From NCBI GenBank assembly GCA_900115795.1, contig FOXT01000010.1:62001-126000 (forward strand): a stretch of 64,000 bases of DNA, in the 5' to 3' direction. Below, in pieces: positions 33,127 to 42,336 of this stretch (the stretch's first letter is position 1; every line of letters starts with the position of its first letter). Both the position numbers and the translations under genes were made by a program. A model generated the notes under the pieces. The model was not told the origin of the DNA and did not search any database. It was given only the letters and a program-made list of their open reading frames with translations. Source of the DNA: Lachnospiraceae bacterium XBB1006 (lineage in GTDB: Bacteria > Bacillota > Clostridia > Lachnospirales > Lachnospiraceae).

Positions 33127-33390
33127 TTATGCTAACTTGTTAACTGCCTTGTTTAAACGGCTAATCTTTCTAGCAGAAGTATTCTTGTGATAAATTCCCT
33201 TCTTGGTAGCCTTGTCGATAACAGATGTTGCCTCAACCAATGCTGCCTGTGCTGCTGCCTTATCATTTGCTTCGATTGCAGCCTCCACTTTCTTCACGTA
33301 TGTCTTAACCTTAGACTTTGCAGCTTTGTTTCTTGCATTCTTCTTCTCAGCTACAAGGATTCTCTTCTTTGCAGATTTAATGTTTGCCAC
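33127..33390 (-). CDS. rpsT: Ribosomal protein S20
   Basis: Basic small-subunit protein of 87 residues that binds 16S rRNA. The start is read as GTG at 33390 because GGAGGTG lies 6 bases upstream and the protein then begins MANIKSAKKR as S20 does; an ATG at 33405 falls on top of the ribosome site. Lys/Arg/Ala-rich helices continue to NKAVNKLA. It is a single-gene unit with a consensus promoter, a leader hairpin and a strong terminator, transcribed away from gpr. Confidence 0.95.
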   Translation of the reverse strand: MANIKSAKKRILVAEKKNARNKAAKSKVKTYVKKVEAAIEANDKAAAQAALVEATSVIDKATKKGIYHKNTSARKISRLNKAVNKLA

Positions 33391-33428
33391 TTTGCACACC
33401 TCCATCTTCTCTAATATCGTTTCTCGTT

Positions 33429-33458
33429 ACATTAGAGCAGACACGGACGTTCTAATGT
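33429..33458 (-). promoter_or_regulatory. Leader hairpin in the rpsT 5' untranslated region
   Basis: ACATTAGA and TCTAATGT (33451-33458 and 33429-33436) are perfect 8-base arms with a 14-base loop, placed between the promoter and the ribosome site. It may control rpsT translation or RNA stability; autogenous control of S20 is known in other bacteria, but this particular structure is not one I recognise. Confidence 0.45.
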
Positions 33459-33472
33459 AAACATACTTCTAT

Positions 33473-33501
33473 ATAGTACTCGTTTTCCTATCTTCTGTCA
33501 A
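33473..33501 (-). promoter_or_regulatory. Promoter of rpsT
   Basis: Consensus -35 TTGACA (33496-33501) and -10 TACTAT (33473-33478) on the minus strand with a 17-base spacer, giving an untranslated leader of about 75 bases. Confidence 0.8.
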
Positions 33502-33509
33502 GCTTTTTC

Positions 33510-33540
33510 GTATAACTTTTTTATTTCTGCGCACATTATT
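33510..33540 (+). promoter_or_regulatory. Candidate sigma-G-like promoter of gpr
   Basis: GTATAA (33510-33515) and CATTATT (33534-33540), 18 bases apart, resemble the forespore sigma-G elements (GHATR and CATnnTA), with one mismatch in the -10. No sigma-A promoter is evident on this strand. gpr is a sigma-G target in Bacillus. Confidence 0.4.
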
Positions 33541-33601
33541 TCCTATCAACCTGGTACCGCTTCGCAAACAAGCAACCCGTTGTACCGGAAAGGAGTTTTA
33601 T

Positions 33602-34495
33602 ATGTATGACCATTATCTTCACACGGATCTTGCCTTAGAAGCAAAGGAGGCACTGACCCATACGCCGGAGCATGCCTCCGGCATCAAGGTTTGGGAGCAA
33701 CACTATCCCACTCCGCCACTTACCATCACACACGTAGAAATTCTTACCAAAAACGCCGCTCAAAAAATCGGCAAACCCCGAGGAACCTACCTTACGCTGG
33801 AGTCTCCTGCCCTTGCGTCTTCTGATAAAAAGGAGCGCCAGGCACTTTCCGGCTTTCTTGCCCGTTCCCTTACGGATATGCTTCCCATCCGGGAAAATCC
33901 CAAGGCTCCTCCTACCATTCTGGTGGTGGGCCTTGGCAATCGGACCGTAACACCGGATAGCCTTGGTCCACTCGTGGTAGATCAGCTTTCCATTTCCCGC
34001 CATCTTTACCGGGAGTATGGGCAATCTGTTTTTCAAACACCGATTCCCTACCTTCTAAGCGCTGTAGTTCCCGGTGTTATGGCACAAACCGGAATGGAAA
34101 CCCTTGAGATTATCAAAGGAATCGTCGCCGTCACAAAGCCCGATCTCTGCCTTGTCATTGATGCCTTGGCTTCCCGAAGCATCAAACGCTTGAACCGCAC
34201 CATTCAACTGTCTGACACCGGCATTCACCCCGGAAGCGGTGTCGGCAATCATCGCCATGGAATCACCAAAGAAACCCTGGGCATTCCGGTTCTCTCCCTT
34301 GGCGTTCCCACCGTTGTGGACGCAGCCACCATCGTAACCGATTCCCTTGCCGGTGACTCCTTGTGTTCCCACCGCTTATCGCCGGCGCTAAAAAGCATGT
34401 TTGTGGCCGCAAAAGATACGGATGAAACCATTCTTCGTCTCTCCACTCTCCTTTCGGACGCCATTAATCTTGTTTTCAGTCCGAAACCCGAGTAA
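33602..34495 (+). CDS. gpr: Germination protease GPR
   Basis: Spore protease that degrades small acid-soluble spore proteins at germination. The 297 residues include the N-terminal HTDLALEA motif, LVVGLGNRTVTPDSLGPLVVDQL, the VIDALASRS region and HPGSGVGNHR, all characteristic of peptidase family A25. The propeptide would precede the HTDLA segment. AAGGAG lies just ahead of the ATG. It is the only plus-strand gene in the central region, divergent from rpsT and convergent with holA, with which its 3' end overlaps by 20 bases. Confidence 0.95.
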   Translation: MYDHYLHTDLALEAKEALTHTPEHASGIKVWEQHYPTPPLTITHVEILTKNAAQKIGKPRGTYLTLESPALASSDKKERQALSGFLARSLTDMLPIRENPKAPPTILVVGLGNRTVTPDSLGPLVVDQLSISRHLYREYGQSVFQTPIPYLLSAVVPGVMAQTGMETLEIIKGIVAVTKPDLCLVIDALASRSIKRLNRTIQLSDTGIHPGSGVGNHRHGITKETLGIPVLSLGVPTVVDAATIVTDSLAGDSLCSHRLSPALKSMFVAAKDTDETILRLSTLLSDAINLVFSPKPE

Positions 34496-35498
34496 AGGAA
34501 ACCAATAACAATTCCGTTGCCAGTCGATCCGTTATCTTTCCTTCTTTGAACTGCTGATCCGCCTGTACTCCCTGCTCAAAGCAGGCGCGCAGTTCCTCCT
34601 TCTTATATTTTGCCAAAATGGGTTGCCGTTTTGTAACCCAGAATTCCCGCACACCTAATCGTTCCGCCACCATCTGCTTGGTTGCTCCCTGCTCAAACGC
34701 TTCTTTCATTGCGTAAAGTCTTGCAAACTCACCATTTAATAAGGCCAGTATTTTCACCGGCGACTCTTTTAATGCCAGCAAATCGTGGTACAATCGCAGG
34801 GTCGTTTTCTGATCTTTTTTACTAACTGCATCAATCATATCAAAAATACGGTCTTCTAACGTTGTCACGCAAATCTCTTCTACATCCTGCACCGTAATTT
34901 CCGTTTTTCCCCAAGTATAGGCCAGCAATTTGTTTAGCTCTTGTTCTAACAATTGCATGTTGTCACCGGTTTTTTGGACAAAATAGCGAACAACACTGGG
35001 CTGGATTCCGCCTCCCTCCCGACGCACACGTTGCTTCACCCATGCCTCCAGGGTGGCCGTGGATTGTTTTACGTACTGTACACTGATGCCATTGGCGTTT
35101 ACTGCCTTATACAATTTACTTCTTCCATCCACATTCTGCTCCACAAACACAAAGGTAGTGCTTTCCGGTGCCGTCTTAATATATTCCGCCAGCTCTTCTC
35201 CTGCCGACGAAAACAATTCCGTATTTTCCAGATACAATACCCGGTACTCGGCAAAAAAAGGCAGGGTTTCCGCAATGTCAATCAGCTCTTTTACATTCAC
35301 ATCTTTTCCCACATAGGTGTTCACATTCATGGTATCACCGGATGGATTTAAAAATTTCATCAGATTATCCCGATTCTGATTTACCAGGTACCGTTCCTCG
35401 CCATACAACAGATACACGCGTTTCCGCTCTCCCGCCGCAATCAAGTCGCGAATTACCCTGGTACAGGCAATGGGATCTTCTTTTTTTCCATAAGCCAT
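34476..35498 (-). CDS. holA: DNA polymerase III delta subunit
   Basis: Clamp-loader subunit that opens the beta sliding clamp. The 340 residues have the delta pattern: VYLLYGEERYLVNQNRDNL near the N-terminus, LEDRIFDMIDAVSKKD in the middle and a helical C-terminus with LRACFEQGVQADQQFKEG. The start overlaps the CapA-like gene stop by one base (TAATG), so translation is coupled. The last 20 bases lie antisense to the end of gpr. comEC-holA-rpsT order is conserved in Firmicutes. Confidence 0.93.
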   Translation of the reverse strand: MAYGKKEDPIACTRVIRDLIAAGERKRVYLLYGEERYLVNQNRDNLMKFLNPSGDTMNVNTYVGKDVNVKELIDIAETLPFFAEYRVLYLENTELFSSAGEELAEYIKTAPESTTFVFVEQNVDGRSKLYKAVNANGISVQYVKQSTATLEAWVKQRVRREGGGIQPSVVRYFVQKTGDNMQLLEQELNKLLAYTWGKTEITVQDVEEICVTTLEDRIFDMIDAVSKKDQKTTLRLYHDLLALKESPVKILALLNGEFARLYAMKEAFEQGATKQMVAERLGVREFWVTKRQPILAKYKKEELRACFEQGVQADQQFKEGKITDRLATELLLVSFTRVSD

Positions 35499-36826
35499 TA
35501 GTCTATCTCACCCTTTCCATTGATAGTAACGTGCATGCCCTTTGACATATTCCGCAATTTTTGCAGAATCCTCCGCTTGGTGCTGCCTTTCGCCGGTGTC
35601 GGCTGAAAATCATTATAATTCCGGTGTCCGGAAAGCAGACATGGTATCGCCTTCGCCTCTGCATTTTCGATGAATTTCCCATGACTGTCCACATAAAATG
35701 CCTGGGTATATACCATCGTATCCTTATCCGATGGGTTGGCATTTCCTCCGAAACAAAAATTACCCATACTGTATAAAATATAGGATTTTTTGTATTTTTC
35801 CACACCTTGCAAAACATGCGGATGATGACCGATTACTAAATTTGCTCCTTGCTTAATGGCATAGTGTGCATAATTCTTCTGGGCAGCAACGGGCGCATAT
35901 TCCCGCTCGACTCCCCAATGAAAGCTAACTACAATCACATCTGCGCCTTTTCTTTTTGCTTTATGAATCGTCTGCTTAATCACCGTATTGGAAACGCCGG
36001 ATAAGCCGTTAAACCCTAACAGCGCAACCTTCGTCCCATGCACCTTCTTGTAAGCTACGGTATGGAGAATACAGTACTTAATGTTTGCATCCTTCAACGC
36101 TTTCCTGGTATCACGCATCCCCTGCTCCAAAAAGTCCATGGTATGATTGTTCGCCAGATTCACCACTTCCACGGAGGAAGACTTAAGAATCTCGGTGTAT
36201 TTCTTTCTCCCCTTAAACGTAAAGGTCTTGATTGCCCGGGTAGTGGCATTCGTCAGGGTTCCTTCAAAATTTACAATGGTAATATCGTCTTTGGAAAAAA
36301 TCGGTTTCACCTTTTTTAAAAAGTACGCCGGTGATTTCCGGTCATACATAGCATTAAAATTATTATTAAACCGACTGTCCACGCCCAACGTGCAGTCTCC
36401 TGCCGCACTAATGACAATCTTGTTCAGACGATAACGGATTATTGACGCCTTTGCCCTGGCCTCTTTTCCCTCTTTTTCATTGTACGCGACCACCTTATAA
36501 CGATAGGCCACATTCGGTTTGATTTTCAACCGCAGGCTATGCTTCTTTGTATTGGTAATCTTCTGATAAGCATTATTTCCTTCTTTCCGGTAAACGTAAT
36601 ATCCGCTTGCCTTCTCATCTTTCCAGGAAAGTTCCACAATAGACTTAGAACTCGTTGTTGTTTTTAACGCTTCCACTTTCTTTGGTGCCTTGACGATAAC
36701 GGTCTTCGCATCGCCGCTCGCCTCTGCCTGCGCAAGTTTTGCCTCTCCAACGCATCCGGTTAAGGCTCCAAGGCTCATACCTGCTATTGTCAAAAACGCA
36801 AGTCCCCTCTTTAATACTCCTTCCAT
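35498..36826 (-). CDS. CapA-family lipoprotein with an FN3-like domain
   Basis: Predicted surface lipoprotein of 442 residues. The signal peptide ends in the lipobox ALTGC near residue 25. Residues of about 45-130 form a fibronectin-III-like domain (VELSWKDEKASGYYVYRK). The rest is a metallophosphatase-like CapA/PgsA domain with SAAGDCTLG, VNFEGTLTN, NLANNHTMD, SFHWGVE and IGHHPHVLQG. Relatives take part in poly-gamma-glutamate capsule synthesis, but no other capsule genes are here, so the substrate is unclear. The start at 36826 uses AAGGAGG 9 bases upstream; a TTG at 36850 is unlikely. It is inserted between comEC and holA. Confidence 0.82.
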   Translation of the reverse strand: MEGVLKRGLAFLTIAGMSLGALTGCVGEAKLAQAEASGDAKTVIVKAPKKVEALKTTTSSKSIVELSWKDEKASGYYVYRKEGNNAYQKITNTKKHSLRLKIKPNVAYRYKVVAYNEKEGKEARAKASIIRYRLNKIVISAAGDCTLGVDSRFNNNFNAMYDRKSPAYFLKKVKPIFSKDDITIVNFEGTLTNATTRAIKTFTFKGRKKYTEILKSSSVEVVNLANNHTMDFLEQGMRDTRKALKDANIKYCILHTVAYKKVHGTKVALLGFNGLSGVSNTVIKQTIHKAKRKGADVIVVSFHWGVEREYAPVAAQKNYAHYAIKQGANLVIGHHPHVLQGVEKYKKSYILYSMGNFCFGGNANPSDKDTMVYTQAFYVDSHGKFIENAEAKAIPCLLSGHRNYNDFQPTPAKGSTKRRILQKLRNMSKGMHVTINGKGEID

Positions 36827-36933
36827 GCTTCTATGCCTCCTTCTATTCAACTACCTACCGGGTAATCTAGAAACTCTCATGCCACAATTGTAGCACGTAT
36901 TATTGCAAACTACCAGCGCAATCTGCCCCACCT

Positions 36934-39231
36934 CTAATCAAAGCGCACCTGTCCCATCTCCATAGTCACCACATAGGGAATATTCTGTTGCTTCATACGA
37001 AGGAGCGCCTCCCGCCCCGGATGTCCGTAGCGATTATGTTTTCCACAGGAAATAACAATTCCGTGAGGCTTGAGTGCTCGCAAAAACTCCGCACCGTTTG
37101 ACCCATTTGATCCATGGTGATTCGCTTTCATGTACACCACATCTCCCGGCGTAACAAACTGTTTTATTTCCGTAACCAACTGTTCTTCTACAGCCGCAGA
37201 TATATCTCCTCCGAACCAATACGTGCGCTTTTCTTTTACAAACCGAAGCAAAAGCGCTAAACTACTGTCATTTGGATTATCCGTGGCTCGTCCCAAGGCC
37301 CTGATTTCAACGTTCCCCAACGTCAACCGTTCCTTATCCCTCATATACGAAATAGGGATGTTCTGTTGGACCGCCATTTTTTTCACCGTGGCAAACCGTG
37401 GATCGTTTTCTACCGCGTCCAAAAAACATAACCGTCCAATGGGATAGCCCGCCTTTAGCAGCTCCAAAAGCCCGGAAATATGATCCTCATCCAAATGGGA
37501 TACAAACCACACATCCACCTTCGCCTTTCCATGATACAGCAAAAATGGCTTGATGGTATAATTTCCAAGCATCGCTTCATCACTACTTCCTCCATCCAAC
37601 ATGAAGGTGTAACCCTCCTTTGTTTCTACCACAATACCGTCCCCTTGCCCCACATCCAAAAAGGTTACTGCATTGGTTTTGGGACGTGGCATTCCGCAGA
37701 TTACAAGAATGACTACGGATGGAATCAGTATTACAAGGAAATTTTTCTTATAATATCCGTAAAACAACACACTTACCACAGCACTCACATAAAGAAAAAG
37801 GCTCCATACCGGCGGATGTCCAAGCACTGGATGACTTCCCGGAAGTCTGAGATAGCCGTTTGCAAGTCGTAGGATTCCCCAAGCGGTTCCTCCGGCAATC
37901 CGAATTAAAATCGTCGGCAGGCACGGAATCCCCAACACCCCAAGTCCTCCACCTAATAACCCGCACGACAACAATGGGGTTACCAATGGAATAACCAGTA
38001 AATTAAGCACCATAGAAAAAAGTGCCACCTGCCACTGATACCACCATACAAGAGGAAAGGTAGCTACAAAGAGAACGTCGGAAATCACAAGGGTTTGCAG
38101 TGTCGGGTGTAGCTTTCGATACGTGCGGCCAATCCACTCTTTTCCGAAAAATACGGCTGCGACGGCCACAAAGGAAAATTGAAAGGATAACGAAAACAGT
38201 TGAAACGGTGCCACCAGTAATAGCCATATTCCCGAAAATGCCATACTACTTGGTCCATCGTAGCTTCGCCCAATGGCAACGCTTCCAAGATACACCCCAA
38301 ACATGATGCCTGCACGCAATGCACTGCTTGTTCCTCCCGTTCCAAGCGCAAACAATAGCACAAACAAACACCCTGCCACCATTTGCAACTTTAAAGAAAA
38401 CGCTCCTTTTTTCAACAGGTACAAAAGCATACAACCAACGATGCCGATATGCACACCGGAAATTGCCAGCACATGTGCAATGCCGGCCATCCGAAACTGC
38501 TCCTGCACGGATTTTTCTACCAACTCCCTTCTTCCCAGGCAGACGGCAGAAACCACGCCTGCCTGTTCTTTGGTCAGGTGCTTTGCATACATCCGGCAAA
38601 AACTTTGCTTAAGCTCCCATGCTGCTTTATACAGCATCGCTTCTCCCCGTATGTACCACGCCAATCGTTGTTCCTCTATTTCAGGCATGCACTTATTGGA
38701 AAATCCTTTTCCAACAATTCCCACTCCATAGTCATAGGTTGCCTCATCAAATCCCCCATCGTTTCTCGCATGCACCGGTACTTCCAAGGTAGCATCCGCG
38801 GTAAGATAAGTTCCCTCTGCGTATGGGTATGCCATTTCTGATTTTGATTGATATAATAGGATATCCGGAATGGATAAGACCGCCGTTCCTCTTTGAATAC
38901 GGCAGTGATGAATGCGATACTGATAGCTTTTCTCGCCTTCTTTGGTCTGTATGATCAAACCTTGAATTATATTCTTTTCCCGGTTGTTTTCCTGCTTGCC
39001 AAGCAGACGCTGCACCTCGTCGTAAGCATCATTATAACACCATGCTCTAAAAAACCCAAGAAGTAGCATTCCCGTTGCGACGAGCACCAGGCGGCGTTGC
39101 CTTTTCATCCGATAAAGCAGTCCGCCCAGAACCACCCCCACACCAGCCATGAGGCCGGCGCTTCTTGTGTAGGCCACAGCAATTCCCAACATGCAAGCAA
39201 GAAACACCCACACAAATGGACGTTTCTCCAT
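36934..39231 (-). CDS. comEC: ComEC/Rec2 DNA-uptake channel
   Basis: Inner-membrane channel that moves single-stranded DNA into the cell during natural transformation. The 765 residues show an N-terminal soluble DUF4131 part between two membrane stretches, the Competence domain of several helices (HVLAISGVHIGIVG), and a C-terminal metallo-beta-lactamase-like domain with DVGQGDGIVVE, HLDEDHISG and KANHHGSNGSN. All three parts are intact, so the gene looks functional. It follows the GerMN lipoprotein by 11 bases. Confidence 0.93.
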   Translation of the reverse strand: MEKRPFVWVFLACMLGIAVAYTRSAGLMAGVGVVLGGLLYRMKRQRRLVLVATGMLLLGFFRAWCYNDAYDEVQRLLGKQENNREKNIIQGLIIQTKEGEKSYQYRIHHCRIQRGTAVLSIPDILLYQSKSEMAYPYAEGTYLTADATLEVPVHARNDGGFDEATYDYGVGIVGKGFSNKCMPEIEEQRLAWYIRGEAMLYKAAWELKQSFCRMYAKHLTKEQAGVVSAVCLGRRELVEKSVQEQFRMAGIAHVLAISGVHIGIVGCMLLYLLKKGAFSLKLQMVAGCLFVLLFALGTGGTSSALRAGIMFGVYLGSVAIGRSYDGPSSMAFSGIWLLLVAPFQLFSLSFQFSFVAVAAVFFGKEWIGRTYRKLHPTLQTLVISDVLFVATFPLVWWYQWQVALFSMVLNLLVIPLVTPLLSCGLLGGGLGVLGIPCLPTILIRIAGGTAWGILRLANGYLRLPGSHPVLGHPPVWSLFLYVSAVVSVLFYGYYKKNFLVILIPSVVILVICGMPRPKTNAVTFLDVGQGDGIVVETKEGYTFMLDGGSSDEAMLGNYTIKPFLLYHGKAKVDVWFVSHLDEDHISGLLELLKAGYPIGRLCFLDAVENDPRFATVKKMAVQQNIPISYMRDKERLTLGNVEIRALGRATDNPNDSSLALLLRFVKEKRTYWFGGDISAAVEEQLVTEIKQFVTPGDVVYMKANHHGSNGSNGAEFLRALKPHGIVISCGKHNRYGHPGREALLRMKQQNIPYVVTMEMGQVRFD

Positions 39232-39242
39232 AACGACTCCCT

Positions 39243-40163
39243 CTACTTTTCCTTCACTTCTACCAAATCCAGATTGCGCTCATAATACTCATCCAGAGAA
39301 AATTTTTCCCGATAAACAATTCCTGCTTCCCCTTTTACAGAGATTTGCACCTTATTAACTGTCGGTAATTCACACAGAGAATTTACAATCCCGTAAATCA
39401 CCACATCCTCACGAAGAGAATAGTTCTGTTTCAAGAAGCCTTCGTCAAACACCACAAGACAAACACCATCAATGGTTGAGGTGCTTACCAGTTTTGTCCC
39501 TTTCGGAATTACCGAGTGATAGGTTGCGTTCGGTTCCACATCCATCAGTTGTTCTAAAATTGTACGCTCACTTGAAACGCTACTCATGGCATATACATCC
39601 CGTTTCACCGGTACCAGTTTCTTTCCGCTCTTATTGGCATAATACAAAGTATACGTCTGTTCGGTAATGGAATTAATCTTTTGTCCCACGTTCTCTACAA
39701 ACGTATCCCTTCCCATAGCTCCCACAAACCGACCGCTGTTATCCTTCAGCGGAGCATCCGCCACGTAGAAACTGACATAGTCAATTTCTTCAATTTGTAA
39801 AAGCGTTCGCACGATGGCCGCCCTCGCAAGTACCTCACGAACAACGCTCATTTCTTCATAGCTATCGTTAAAGTATAAGGTTAGCTGCTTCTTCTCTAAT
39901 GTATTTGCCACCAACATTACATCCGAAGGGAGTGCCGGCTGTCGCCCCTCTCCCGGTGTTTTGCGCAGTTGCTTTAACAGCTCTCGCACCCTTCCCTTTA
40001 CCGAGGTATTCTGAAATTCATAGGCAACCGGTTCTATCTTATCTCCTTCTGTATTCAGGTAATATACGCAGGTATCCGGCTCCTGTTTTTTACTTACAGG
40101 GTTCTGGCAACCTGTCAAAAAAAGAATTACACACAATACCAATGCGCCAAATTTTCTTTTCAT
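39243..40163 (-). CDS. GerMN-domain lipoprotein
   Basis: Lipoprotein of 306 residues with lipobox FLTGC near residue 19. Two copies of a GerMN-like domain are visible, each with a segment of the type VRELLKQL.../ILEQLMDVEP followed by a Thr/Ser-rich strand and a later VREVLARAAIVRTLLQIEEI or VIYGIVNSLCELPTVNKVQI helix. GerM-like proteins in Bacillus act in sporulation envelope assembly, and similar lipoproteins lie beside PhoR-type kinases in Actinobacteria and Firmicutes. It starts 10 bases after the kinase gene, hinting that it modulates that kinase. Confidence 0.82.
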   Translation of the reverse strand: MKRKFGALVLCVILFLTGCQNPVSKKQEPDTCVYYLNTEGDKIEPVAYEFQNTSVKGRVRELLKQLRKTPGEGRQPALPSDVMLVANTLEKKQLTLYFNDSYEEMSVVREVLARAAIVRTLLQIEEIDYVSFYVADAPLKDNSGRFVGAMGRDTFVENVGQKINSITEQTYTLYYANKSGKKLVPVKRDVYAMSSVSSERTILEQLMDVEPNATYHSVIPKGTKLVSTSTIDGVCLVVFDEGFLKQNYSLREDVVIYGIVNSLCELPTVNKVQISVKGEAGIVYREKFSLDEYYERNLDLVEVKEK

Positions 40164-40173
40164 ATTCTTACTC

Positions 40174-41607
40174 CTAGCTTATATAATTTAACGGGATACG
40201 CACACTAAAGGTTGTGCCTACCCCAAGTTCACTGTGCACCTTAATGGCTCCGCGATGAAGCAAAATCGAATTGCGCGTAATCGCAAGTCCCAATCCGGTT
40301 CCACCGATTTCTCTGGAATGGGATTTGTCCACACGGTAAAAACGCTCAAAAATATGCTCGATAGAATCCTCCGGAATACCAATTCCGTTATCCTCCACCG
40401 TTAAATAGAAAAACTGATGGTCCGCATTAAGGGTTACGTGTACCCATCCGCCCTCCTTATTATTATACTTCACCGCATTCTCTACCAAATTCGAAACTGC
40501 CAATGACAGCTTTACTTCATCAATTTCCGCACTTACCGGCCGAAAGCTTTCAAGCACAAGTTCCACATTTGCAGCCTGTGCAATCGGCTGAATTCGTTTT
40601 AAAATTGTTTCTAAAAATTCATTTATATTCACAAGGGTGATTTCCGGTTTCGTTGCCGACTTATCCATTTTTACTAAAGATAGCAAGTCACTGATTATCT
40701 TGCTCTCACGCTCAACTTCATTGGCAATGTCTTCCATAAACTCACGATACAGTTCTGCCGGTGCATCTTCCTGCGCCAAAAGCGAATCTGCCAATACTTT
40801 CATCGAAGTAATCGGGGTCTTCAACTCATGGGACACGTTTGATACAAATTCCTGTCGTGACTCGTCCAACACTTTCATATTGTTCAACAAGCCGTTAATT
40901 TCTTCGGAAATCATTTCTGTCTCCGCGCACCCCCGCACATGAATTTCTTCATCCATCAACCCATTCTTCCGCTGTTCCAAAGCAAAACGCATTTTCTTAA
41001 ACGGAATAATCAACAATTCCGAGCACCCCACTGCTCCAAAGAAAATCAGAATCGTAAGAATAATTACCAATACATTTGCCTGGCTGCGATAAAAGTCACG
41101 ATTGGCCATAATGGTATTGGCCGACATGGTAATTACAAACACGCCCATAATGTCCTGATTCGTGGGATTCACAATCGGAAGCGTCATTTCCAAATATCCG
41201 TAGGTTCGATCGTATCGACTATTTACGGTACCACCAAAAGAGGTCACTACTTCTTGCGAAGTAATCACCTTTCCTTCATCCATCTGATAGGTATCTTTCA
41301 CAATAGTGAAAGTCGGATCTATCAGCATAATTCGTCCATCGTATACGTTTGACAACTGATTTAACTGTGCATCAATCACTTCGGAATTCTGGTTATTCAG
41401 ATAGTCCGCGCTGGCAATCTGCGTTGCCAGTAACTTTGACTGATTAGAGATTTCAAGTGTCTTCGCTGAAACCTCCCGATCCTCGAAGCTGCGAAGCACA
41501 CCATAGCGCATCACAAACATCGGACCAAGTCCAAATACAAGTATCAACAAAAACACCCGAAATTGAATACTGTTTATTTTTGACTTTTCTTTACGAATCT
41601 TAGACAT
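40174..41607 (-). CDS. Sensor histidine kinase (PhoR/WalK type)
   Basis: Membrane kinase of 477 residues. Two transmembrane helices (about 15-35 and 175-200) flank an extracellular sensor of about 140 residues; a HAMP-like segment follows. The HisKA motif is SNVSHELKTPITS (phospho-His near residue 260), then N-box NLVENAVKYN, G1 DNGIGIPE, F-box and G2 GTGLGLAI. It pairs with the OmpR-type regulator encoded 15 bases upstream. The signal is unknown; the neighbours comEA, comEC and the GerMN lipoprotein suggest control of envelope state or DNA uptake. Confidence 0.93.
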   Translation of the reverse strand: MSKIRKEKSKINSIQFRVFLLILVFGLGPMFVMRYGVLRSFEDREVSAKTLEISNQSKLLATQIASADYLNNQNSEVIDAQLNQLSNVYDGRIMLIDPTFTIVKDTYQMDEGKVITSQEVVTSFGGTVNSRYDRTYGYLEMTLPIVNPTNQDIMGVFVITMSANTIMANRDFYRSQANVLVIILTILIFFGAVGCSELLIIPFKKMRFALEQRKNGLMDEEIHVRGCAETEMISEEINGLLNNMKVLDESRQEFVSNVSHELKTPITSMKVLADSLLAQEDAPAELYREFMEDIANEVERESKIISDLLSLVKMDKSATKPEITLVNINEFLETILKRIQPIAQAANVELVLESFRPVSAEIDEVKLSLAVSNLVENAVKYNNKEGGWVHVTLNADHQFFYLTVEDNGIGIPEDSIEHIFERFYRVDKSHSREIGGTGLGLAITRNSILLHRGAIKVHSELGVGTTFSVRIPLNYIS

Positions 41608-41622
41608 ACTGTTCCTTTATCC

Positions 41623-42312
41623 CTAACCACGGTAATAATATCCAACGCCCCATTTTGTGTGCACATATTTTGGATCGCTGGCATTTGGTTCTATCTTCTC
41701 TCGCAACCGTCTCACATGGACGTCCACTGTTCGCTCATCTCCAGGGTAATCCTTTCCCCATACAAGCTGCAGCAACTGCTCCCGGCTGTATACTTTATTT
41801 GGATGCTTTACCAAAAGCTCCAACAAATCAAATTCCTTTGCGGTCACATTCACCGCATTTCCCAGCACATATAACTGCCGTCCATCACAATCCAGTCGCA
41901 AATCACCGGATTCAATGACTGCCGGATTCTCCACTACCGGTGCCTTGGCCGAAGTTCTTCGCATAATCGCCTTAATTCGCGCCTTCACTTCCAGTATATT
42001 AAACGGTTTCGTAATATAATCATCTGCACCGTATTCCAAACCCAGAATCTTGTCCATGTCATCCCCTTTAGCCGTAAGCATAATAATGGGAACGTCAGAG
42101 AACTCACGCACCGCCTGGCACACTTCAAATCCATTCATCTTAGGAAGCATAATATCAAGAAGCATCATGTCATATGCCGTCTCCTTCGCTTTCGTTAGCG
42201 CCTCTTCACCATCATAGGCACAATCCACTTGCATTCCGTCCTGTTCCAAACTAAAACGGATTCCTTTCACGATTAACTTTTCATCATCTACTACCAGCAC
42301 TTTCTTTGCCAT
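41623..42312 (-). CDS. OmpR/PhoB-family response regulator
   Basis: DNA-binding regulator of 229 residues. The receiver has the acidic pair VDDEK, phospho-acceptor Asp in MLLDIMLPKMNG, the Thr/Ser switch IMLTAKGD and Lys in YITKPF. The C-terminal winged helix shows NVTAKEFDLLELLVKHPNKVYSREQLL and ERTVDVHVRRLREKI. It lies 24 bases after comEA and 15 before its kinase. Confidence 0.95.
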   Translation of the reverse strand: MAKKVLVVDDEKLIVKGIRFSLEQDGMQVDCAYDGEEALTKAKETAYDMMLLDIMLPKMNGFEVCQAVREFSDVPIIMLTAKGDDMDKILGLEYGADDYITKPFNILEVKARIKAIMRRTSAKAPVVENPAVIESGDLRLDCDGRQLYVLGNAVNVTAKEFDLLELLVKHPNKVYSREQLLQLVWGKDYPGDERTVDVHVRRLREKIEPNASDPKYVHTKWGVGYYYRG

Positions 42313-42336
42313 ACAATCACCTTTCGAGCCATTTGA

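Noticed and set aside
35498-36826. Capsule (poly-gamma-glutamate) synthesis locus
   Set aside because: Only a CapA-like lipoprotein is present; no CapB, CapC or ligase genes are next to it.
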